A stretch of DNA of 12,059 nt from Saccoglossus kowalevskii. Lineage: Eukaryota > Hemichordata > Enteropneusta > Harrimaniidae. The stretch spans positions 69,343 through 81,401 of the forward strand of contig NW_003122924.1 in assembly GCF_000003605.2 (NCBI RefSeq), written 5' to 3'. This document shows positions 1-10,000 of the stretch, piece by piece (within the stretch, counting starts at the first letter, position 1; the number at the start of each line of letters is the position of its first letter). The notes under the pieces were generated by a model. It searched no databases, was not told the DNA's origin, and worked only from the letters and a program-made list of their open reading frames with translations. The position numbers and the translations under genes are program-made.

Positions 1-874
1 CGAAATGGCCGACTGGCGGCCATTTTGTTAAAGAATTCAGTTCTGGATCCGTATCCAAGACATGTCTGGATTGATCAAGTTCAAACTTCACACACACATG
101 GTACATCATGTCACAAATAGATATGTGCATTTGTTTCATGATCTGCTTAACAATAGCGGAATGATGGCCATTTTAAGGCCGAAAATGCATCAAAATCACG
201 TATTTTCACAATTCCAGAACCGGATCTCAGTCATGCATGGATGGATTTTGTTCAGATTTAGCACAATGTGTTGTACATATGCAGGTGCATTTCGGTCATG
301 ATCTGCTTTGAATGTATATGTCACTCAAATATGAACGGAACGGGGACGTGTCATTGACAATGACTTGTTGTTCTTTGTGTTGACTCGCTTTAATATTCAC
401 AATATTTTGTTTTCATGAACACAACCAATCAGCTGGAATAACATCCAGTGATTGTAGTATTCTCCAAATAGTTAATGTACATTTTTAACGAATCAACGTG
501 AACAAATTACCCCTGTCATGTCATTGTCAATCCTAATTGTAGTATTTCAAATAAATATTACAAAATAATTTCTAGTTAATTCTGCCCTTGCACATGCTCT
601 AACAGTTCAACTAGAAAATAAACAATACTGTATTTAATTTATTTAGAAGTGCATCACAAATATAAGCCAAAAATTGCTTTTATTCTAGTAAGACCAGATC
701 ATTCAAACATATTCTATCGTAACAATTGACTCACCTGCGACATTTTCATATAAATTGCTTTTTCTTCTAAAAGAAGGGATACAGCAAATTAATGACAAAT
801 TTTTATATTGAGAGAGTAATAAAATGAAACGTTTGACTACTTAATTTGCATCAATAAATGCTTTTATTTTGCAG
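1..874 (+). other. Intron of TBL3, 3' portion (starts outside the window)
   Basis: Non-coding and AT-rich, ending in a good acceptor (CTTTTATTTTGCAG, AG at 873-874). It holds the diverged tandem duplication described separately at about 3-310. A 13-base palindrome, TCATTGACAATGA, lies at 351-363. From 364 to 860 I see only AT-rich sequence without a recognisable exon, RNA gene or repeat. The preceding TBL3 exon is not in the window. Confidence 0.85.
3..310. repeat. Diverged ~150-bp tandem duplication with a GGCCATTTT hairpin
   Basis: Two diverged copies in direct orientation: about 18-149 and 166-309. Both begin GGCCATTTT, share a middle of the form CNGGATC...CATG..TGGAT.GAT...GTTCA, then TGTGCATTT or GGTGCATTT, and both close with TCATGATCTGCTT (136-148 and 296-308). 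The offset grows from 148 to 160 bp across the copies because of indels. In front of copy 1 is a perfect 9-bp hairpin, AAATGGCCG (3-11) with CGGCCATTT (17-25). This looks like a decayed dispersed repeat. The left boundary may lie outside the window, so class and full length are unknown. Confidence 0.6.
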
Positions 875-1036
875 GATATCAATTCTGTTGCTGTGTCACC
901 TAATGATAAACTAATAGCTACTGGATCGCAGGATAAATCCGCAAAGATCTGGTCTTCCAACAAAGCTTCGCTGCTCGGTGTATGCCGAGGACACCGCAGA
1001 GGAATATGGTGTCTTCAGTTCTCACCTGTGGATCAG
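875..1036 (+). CDS. TBL3: TBL3 exon A (WD40)
   Basis: 162 nt, phase 0 at both ends; acceptor TTTTGCAG, donor CAG|GTATGT. Encodes residues 1-54, from DINSVAVSPNDK to FSPVDQ. It covers most of one WD repeat (ATGSQDKSAKIW) and the first half of the next, opened by the GH dipeptide in CRGHRRGIWCLQF. The reading frame stays open past the donor into the minisatellite, but that read-through is intronic. Confidence 0.95.
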
Positions 1037-4000
1037 GTATGTCTGTTTATATTATTCACAATTACGACACTGCAATTGATTACCGACTTGTTTGAATGTG
1101 TTACCAACATGTTTGAATATGTTACCGACATGTTTGAATGTGTTACCGACATGTTTAAATGTGTTACAGACATGTTTGAATGTGTTACCAACATGTTTGA
1201 ATGTGTTACCAACATGTTTGAATGTGTTACCGACATGTTTGAATGTGTTACCAACATGTTTGAATATGTTACTGACATGTTTGAATCTGTAACCGACATG
1301 TTTGAATCTGTAACCGACATGTTTGAATGTGTCACCGACATGTTTGAATGTGTTACCAACATGTTTGAATGTGTTACCAACATGTTTGAATGTGTCACCT
1401 GACATGTTTGAATGTGTTACCAACATGTTTGAATGTGTTACCGACATATTTGAATGTGTTACCGACATGTTTGAATGTGTTACCAACATGTTTGAATGTG
1501 TTACCGACATGTTTGAATGTGTTACCATCATGTTTGAATGTGTTACCGACATGTTTGAATGTGTCACCTGACATGTTTGAATGTGTTACCGACATGTTTG
1601 AATGTGTTACCAACATGTTTGAATGTGTTACCGACATGTTTGAATATGTTACCAACATGTTTGAATATGTTACCGACATGTTTGAATGTGTCACCTGACA
1701 TGTTTGAATGTGTTACCAACATGTTTGAATGTGTTACCGGCATGTTTGAATATGTTACCGACATGTTTGAATATGTTACCGACATGTTTGAATATGTTAC
1801 CGACATGTTTGAGTGTGTCACCTGACATGTTTGAATGTGTTACCGACATGTTTGAATGTGTTACCGACATGTTTGAATGTGTTACCGACATGTTTGAATG
1901 TGTTACCGACATGTTTGAATGTGTTACCGACATGTATGAATGTGTTACCGACATGTTTGAATATGTTACCGACATGTTTGAATGTGTTACCGACATGTTT
2001 GAATGTGTTATAGACATGTTTGAATATGTTACCGACATGTATGAATGTGTTATCGACATGTTTGAATGTGTCACCGACATGTTTGAATGTGTCACCGACA
2101 TGTTTAAAATCGTCACCGACATGTTTGAATGTGTTACCAACATGTTTGAATGTGTTACCGACATGTTTGAATGTGTTACCGACATGTTTGAATGTGTTAC
2201 CGACATGTTTGAATGTGTTACCGACATGTTTGAATATGTGTCACCGACATGTTTGAATGTGTTACCGACATGTTTGAATGTGTTATCGACATGTTTGAAT
2301 GTGTTATCGACATGTTTGAATATGTTACCGACATGTTTGAATGGGTTACCAACATGCTTGAATGTGTCACCTGACATGTTTGAATGTGTTACCGACATGT
2401 TTGAATATGTTCCTATTAATTTAGAAAAATTGTGACATATTTACATCACCTTTGGACACTTTCTGTTTACGTCAGACGTACCACGTAAATAAGGACACAT
2501 CACCGGATGCTAACAATTTTCGCTAGATCCCGCTAGATAACGACTCCAAGCGGGAACAGGTTAAATAGATATTGTTGACCTCTTTTCCACATCACTGTAA
2601 ACGAAATCACTGTTTATTCAGTTTTATCCCCAAATGTTTGTATTCAAAATAAAATCTTTTATATTTGCTGACTGATGATTTCATGTGATTTTGTATTAAC
2701 AAAAGAAATGTTGACAGCAGTTGTTAGCTAGTTCCATCAATTCATCACTTTATATCACCTGCTAAACTTCAAAGTGATCACTATTCTAAGTCACTACTAC
2801 ATGCAACACAATTTTTAAAGATATTCGTTAAGATGACTGCACAAATACATGTGCCAGACAGGTCAGGTAACACGTCATTCAGATAAGGTATTTTTTGCAT
2901 TTAAAGGGTAGATGAATATATTATCTCACTAAATATAAAAATGGCAGTTTGACTTATTGTGCGACTTAAAAAAAACTGCAGACCATAGATAACTAAAAAT
3001 AAAAACAATCTGTCTTAACCTCTCTTCTTGTTTTAATAATAGGTGTTGGCGACGTCTTCTGCTGATGGTACAATCAAAATCTGGTCTATATCAGATTTCA
3101 CTTGCCTAAAGGTATGCTTATTATATCCATTATCGTGTTATATTAAAGGTCAGTCGTTGCCACGACGACGTGTGCATATGGGTTCCAAAAATTCATATAC
3201 GATGAATGCATCAGTGAGTCGAATGCATTATTTCCACAAAATTTCAATGAATGTACACAATATCCACCTTTTAATTATACCTGTGTTTTTTTTAACTGAC
3301 CAGAGTTTATTGTGCGTTTAGTCTTGTGAATGTCATAATTTAACCTGCCAAAAAGTTATAGAAAAATTAAGGAGCTTTTTGTTGTAATAGGTAGCAAAAT
3401 TTTATTTTGGCAAATAGCTCACTTCTTATCAATGATGAAAATGTCTGTATGTATGTCTGTTAGTAAAATTTTATTAAAATTTGTGTTTTATTGTATTGTA
3501 TACTATTCTATTTATTTTTTTTAATATTTATCACCTATAGATTTTTTTTCAATATTTTGTTATTTTTTCAATTATTTTTGTTCTTTGTTGTTTTTTTTAA
3601 CTATTGTCACTAACTTGCCATTACCAAAACTAATAAAAAACTACTAGCAAATTAAAACCAAATGGAAATAACTAAGCCTGATTCTGTTTTATAATAATCA
3701 GATTGAAGCAGTAAGAATAGTGTACAGCTTATTCTTATACTATATTTGAACATATTTCGCCATTCCCAAATGTAAATTATTCCCTAATACCGGATTCTGC
3801 TGTAAATTCGCCCAGGGCCGTTAAACGGCAGTTCGGGTTTTTAAAAAAATAAATTGGGAAACCGCCCAGGGCGATTTTTCTGCATTTTTTTTAAGGTGTT
3901 ATTTTAATCTGTGATGCCTAAAAGTTTCGCTGTAGTCATTGACGCCTATTCAAGAGTATTTATGTTTATTGCGACTAGCGTGAATGGGTTAGCTTTGTTT

Positions 4001-7000
4001 CCACAATGAGCTGTTATCGCTGTAAACAATGTTGAATTATACATGTTGAATTATATATAAAAATATTTGATGATAATTTTTTGAAAATTTGAACCCCAAA
4101 TAAGAGCCCACCAGTCGTGAAACCGCCCAGGGTGATTTTTCGGATGGGCGAATTTACGGCAGAATCTGGTAATATGTAGTCTATTTGCTTTGGTCAAACA
4201 TAATCAGATTCAGTTCAGTATTGTATATAACAGTGTGTTTAGGAATAATGAGGTATTACAAATTTTAATTGATTATGTCTATATTTGGTAAATTTGCATA
4301 AAGAGTTTTTTTTTCATAGTTTTTTTTTTTTTAATTTAACAATTTCAGACATTCGAAGGGCATGATAGTTCTGTTTTAAAGGTTATATTTCTGAGTCGAG
4401 GAATGCAGATTATGTCAAGCGGTTCAGACGGGTTATTAAAACTGTGGACAATTAAAACCAATGAATGCGTGAATACGTTTGATGAACATCAGGATAAATG
4501 TTGGGCATTGGTGGCTAAGAAACCAGGTGATTACATCATATCCGGAGCTGCCGACTCTACTCTTATCATCTGGCAGGTGATGTACATTTCTTTTTTTTGA
4601 AATATTATCATACTGTGAAATTAATAAAATATTTTTATCAAATTATCAAAATCAATCACTTCTTGCATTCCAGAATTTGAACTTTGCTCTATTAGTAGTG
4701 CACAAGCTTACCTCAATGACAAATGTGTGCTTATGATCATAATAAGTCATAGTAATAATTCAGCATACAGTGAATACAATTGTTGGCGTTTGTTTGCTAA
4801 TATTAATGATGCTCTTCTAATATAACAAATACAATAATTAAAATTTTGTTCCTTGTATGTGACCAGTGACAAGTCTTGTTAGGCTATCATCATTTCAACC
4901 TCTTGGTAGCCAGAGTGTTGGGCGAGATGCAAATTGTCTAGTTAGACATCAAAATGTTTTCTATAATTCTTATTCCATGTTCTGTATTATTTCTGTGCAG
5001 CAATAACTCTGATGTTTAGTTTAGATTATTTGTATTCCTATTATATCATATGTGATCCTTATGACGTTATTACCGCGACCAGTGATTGGTTTAGAACTGA
5101 TCTATCACAACTTGAGCTTCGGGTCATGTGACACTTGAGAACCTTGTGGTTCCACCATTATTATTATTATTTTTTTTTTGTTACAAGCTGATGTCGATGT
5201 TTCCAGTTTCATAGTTCAATAAATGTCAATCCTGACATGAAACTTTCCAACTTAATTGTTCCGACTCGTAGTATACAGTGGCTATACTTTGAGCCTAATC
5301 ATGGCCACACAGCGGCTGGGTTGTTAGATTGGCTCATATTATTTTCACACTTCCTTATATAATTATAATAAGTATTTTTCTAGCAAAATGAATTCAGATC
5401 ATAAAATTTACATGCAACATCAGTTTTAAAATTTGCGGTGTTTATGTAAATATGCATATTAAGCCAAAATCAAAATGCAGATTATATATATATACCGTAT
5501 ATATGAACTGATCACCAGTAATGCTCTTCCTGTGGTTGTCCTCCAAAAATAGGGATGATTCCTACCCTGGGTGAGTGTGCCACACAGTGTGCACTAGTAA
5601 TACTGGTATGTTGATTCACTGATTGTTTATTGCATAACATAGTTATATTTTTTCGCATTTTAGGATGTCACTGAAATTGAAAAAGAGGAGATTCTATCTA
5701 AGCAAGAACATGATATTCTCAAGTAAGTCAAAATATAATTTATAGAAAATAAATATTGTTTTAATCAACTTAAATTTATATTGTATTTATAATTTATTCT
5801 TCAAAATGTTGTATGTAAAAAATACACATCTCTGTATTTGCTGTAGTAGAAGCACTTCTTCAATGTGCAGTTTTTAAACATTGTGCCACCCCAGTGAAAT
5901 TTTCTGCAAAATTTGTATTTTACAACATAATTTTGTGATTTACAAAAGTATCTTCACCAGCCAAGGTTTGTTTATCCAGCAATAACCTCACCATTTTACC
6001 TTGGCAAATCCTGTTTAGCAAGTACAGCATGTTTTAAAGTGCGCCCTCTTTGGCAATTCAATATGCTATTTTGTTTTTATTTCCATTGCCGTGACTCTGG
6101 TGGAGCCCATGTTTAAATTTTGCGACCAATCAGATCTACGTATTTGAAGGGTGACCTCTTGGCAGAATCAATCATAGATTTGTATGTCAATGTAGAGTTC
6201 GTGAAACCACTCAAAATACAAAGTTTTTTTGTACTTTGAACAATTATAATAAATTCTGAAATTTCATCGTCATTTGTGTTCTACATACAGAGAGCAAGAA
6301 CTATCCAACTTACTGCAACGGAAGAAATACTTGAAAGCCATCGGTATTGCTATCACTCTAGACCAGCCTTTCAAAGCTCTCTACATCATCAAAGGTATGG
6401 TCTGTTCTGGGTCAATATACTGACCAAACTCAAAGCGATTGAAATGGCTCACAGCGCTATGGGAATTTTAATTATTAATGGTTGACTGCAATGTATAATC
6501 AAAATTACTATACATTTGTCACAGTATCTCCATAAGTTAATGATTGTCATACTTTTGTGTATTCTGTGTATCTGTATTCTACCTTATTAGAAAATGCAAA
6601 TTTGGAATTTTCAATGATTATGCATTTCCAAGTTTTGTTGAAATTAAGCTTACACCGAGAAATCTGATTTTCAAAAACAAATTAACCCGAAACATTTTAT
6701 TTTATTTTTCTGGGTCTTATTCTAAAATTCACACTATCATCTCAAGCCCTATTGACCCAAGTTTCAGTGTTATCATAATCTACATTTAGTATGCACACAA
6801 TATTTCTCAGTCTCTGGGTCAGAATTTTATTATTACTTCTTTGATTTTCAAAAAAAATTTTCTTCATCAGAAATCTTAAGTGAACCGAATGGTAAAGAAG
6901 ATTTATCCAAAACACTTGGCAAGCTGAGAGCAGATCAGTTGGGTGAGTTGAATGTTCTGGTTGGCGAAAATAAGTTATTCGTACAATGATCGAACTTATG

Positions 7001-10000
7001 TTACTACAACAAGTGATGTGTTTTTGTTATTAATATGTAATTTAAAACTAAAGTGAATTTTCAAAAGTTAATGTTTGAAGACTAAATATGCTGCATGCAT
7101 GGTCACAGATTCTTGTATATCCTTGGAGTACATTTTTTTTTTAATAATTTTTTTAATTATTGCAATTTTTATTAACAGTTATGACAACATTTAGACATAA
7201 ATTTATGGGCCATGCATGTATACTATCTCTTAAATTGAAAATTTTAAGATTTGAAATCATCCATTGGCAGATTTACTGAAACATCTTTGTTCTCTCAGCT
7301 ACCACATCACCTGTTAACCCTTGACCTAATCATCTTCTATGCCATGCTTGCGTTTATTTTCAGATGCCATAATGAAATTTGCCATACACTGGAACACTAA
7401 CTCCAAACACTGTCACCACGCACAGACCGTGCTTCAACTCATTCTGTGTTCAATTTCACCGGATGATCTCATGGCGTACCCACATGCTAAGGAGTGTGTG
7501 CAAGCATTTCTGCCGTACACTGGTATGTATACTGCCCTCAAGTGGTGAATTAACAGTAACTTTTGTTTTTATCAGTGTTTATGATTTGGAGACAATAGTT
7601 AAAATTATACAGTGTATAGAGTGCGTTACTATCTATTCAGCTTGCTATACCAGCTTTATGTGAAAATACAGTGATAGTAACAGAGCTGCTGAACAACAAG
7701 AATAGTTTTTCCTCCAGTCAGTAATAATAATACATGTAATAATTAGCATTTTCACTATATACTTTTAGAGCGGCATTTCCAGAGAATGAATCGGTTGCTG
7801 CAACAATCAATGTTTATAGAGTATACTTGGCACAAGATGAGAATGGTGGCTGGAGACACATCAAGGTGAGAGAACCTAAGAATATACGAGGAATTTACAT
7901 TTTACAAGAATGCAGTTTATTTTCTCCCAAGTGGCATGCACATGCTGCTTCTTTGCTATGTTTATAGTTTGTTATAATCCACATTATACTGAAGTGAGTG
8001 ACCCTATTAGCTATGGTGTTTTGTCTATGCTGTCCCATTTCTGTTTACAGTACACATAATGCACCTTCATTATCGATGTTATAAGTTTGATATTTATGGG
8101 TGTTTTTTTTCATTCACAGTACTAATGTCGCCATGGAGATACATCAGCCAGCATTTTCGGTTGATAAAAGTAAATCTATGGACCAATCAGATTCAGATAA
8201 CAGTAGCCAATCAGATGAAGATGAGAAATCTGTCAGCCAATCAGATTCTAGTTCTGCTGCTGAAGACAACCAATTAGTTGAGAAAAAATTCAATAACCAA
8301 TTAGACTCTGATGACAGTAGCCAATCAGATTCAGATGAGGCTGCCGAGGATGCTAATTCAGTCAGCCAATCAGACTCTCAGGATGAATCAGCTGACCAAG
8401 CTGAGATAAAGCGACTCAGGACTACTAAATCAAGGACTAAGAAAATCAAACCGATGCAGATTGATAAAATTGAAAGTGAAAGCGAATCAGAAAATGAAAT
8501 TAAAATTCGTAAGCATGAGAAAACTGCAAGTAAAATGTCACTTAGGACTCGGATGAGTAAGAGAAAGCACTTAGAAAATGACAAATCTCGCAATGTAGTT
8601 CACGACGAGAAAGAAAATGTTCCTTCAGACGATGAAGATGTGCCTCAGCAGAGAAATGGAATGAGACTAAAGCGAAAAACAATCAAAAAAGTATCTGAGG
8701 TGAGAAATTATCTTCAAATATCTTATAAACAAACACTGGTTATTACCAGAGTTTTATTTCTCACATGTGACCCACACCAAACACAACATGGCATGACGAC
8801 TGTGGCATATTAATGATGACCTTACTATGGATTTATCTTATTTTGTCAGTCAATTACAAGTGTTATGTTGCCATGGTGACTTACAAATGTCATTTACACA
8901 GTTCTCATTAAATAGCTGACTGAGTTCTTCCCCAGGGTCCATAGTTTTGGGAAAATCCTTTGAAAGTCTTTGGATTTTTTGAGGTCTGGAAAGTCTTTGA
9001 GTTCTTCTTAAATTACAGGAAAAATAAAAAAAATCTTTGAAAAGTCTTTAAATTTCTTCATAGTTATTACCTGGTAATTCATTTTAGAAAGCGCTGTTTT
9101 CTCTGCATAGTCTTTTTTTAGCTCCGCTGATTGTCCGTCGTTGCCGTCGTCAACTTTACATTTTCGACTTCTTCTTAAAAACCACAAACTGTATAGCTGT
9201 GAAACTTTCTAGGAAGGTACCTTGGGTGGTTCTCTCTCAAATTTCTTCATTTCGTGTGAATATGTTCAATTGTCTTATTTATAGAGAATATTTTTGTCAT
9301 TTTTGGGCAAAAATGCTATTTTCCACTTCTTCTTGAAAACCGCTAGCCTGAATGCTTTGATACTTGGTATGTAGGTATCTTAGGTGGACCTCTCTCAGAT
9401 TTGTTCATTTCGTGATGATATCTTTAATTCTCTGATTTTCATGAATATTTTTGTAATTTTTTGGTAAAGTGATATTTTCGACTTCTTGTTAAAAACCGTC
9501 TAATTGCTTTGATATTATATATACTACATAGGCATACAGGTAGACCTCTCTCAGATTTGTTCATTTCGTGATGATTTTGTTCTTCAATTATCTAATTTTA
9601 ATGAATATTTTTGATAAAAAGTTATAAAAAGTCTGATTGCTTTAATACTATACATATTGTTCATTTTCGAATGATATCTTCTGTTCTTTAATTGCAATGT
9701 GTATTGATAACAGCGGAGCTATCTCAGCCAACAGGCTGCTAGCTATAAAGTATTTTAAGGGTCAAAATGTCTTGGAAAAATCAGAGGGTCTATGGAAAAA
9801 TGCAAGAAAGTTTGGGAAAAGGTCTGGAAAAGTCTTGGAAATCATTTGGCTCTTGGTGCTATAGACCCTGTTTCTTCATGGTGAATAATTGTGAACACAG
9901 GAAATTAACTCAGAAGTCGCTGCTCAGCACATATTGCTTACACTTATGATTTAATCCGCATATGCATGTATTTCAATACAGGTTTTCCTCCAAAAGGCAC

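Noticed and set aside
62-301. 79-codon open frame on the + strand
   Set aside because: It crosses the two copies of a diverged repeat and has no recognisable protein character.
1081-2412. CRISPR-like repetition
   Set aside because: The units abut with no unique spacers and the context is a metazoan intron.
1033-2435. Many long overlapping open frames on both strands encoding heptapeptide repeats (MFECVTD, CLNVLPT, NMSVTHS, FKHVGNT)
   Set aside because: They follow from a 21-bp repeat without stops in four frames. The 22-bp units break every frame, and the array lies between a good donor and acceptor of TBL3.
3432-3438. ATGATGA as a C box
   Set aside because: No CTGA within the expected distance downstream.
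5030-5179. SINE ending in an (ATT)5 and T tail
   Set aside because: No convincing A or B box could be placed upstream, and no target duplication.
6408-6759. 10-bp inverted pair TGGGTCAATA / TATTGACCCA as transposon ends
   Set aside because: Similarity stops at 10 bp, and no target duplication or subterminal match was found; plausible by chance in AT-rich DNA.
8183-8370. CCAAT-box promoter cluster
   Set aside because: All copies keep the reading frame inside a coding exon and no transcription start context follows.
8700-8813. Alternative TBL3 C-terminus by read-through of the exon I donor
   Set aside because: The donor GAG|GTGAGA is strong, and the basic exon J with a proper stop and AATAAA gives a better end; an alternative isoform cannot be excluded.
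8812-8924. Possible C/D snoRNA: ATGATGA at 8812 and CTGA at 8917
   Set aside because: The bases outside the two boxes do not form a terminal stem and no good D'/C' pair was seen.
9767-9949. 60-codon open frame rich in GK and KS
   Set aside because: Product of the GGAAAA/GTCTTGG-rich repeat at the right end of the outer element.
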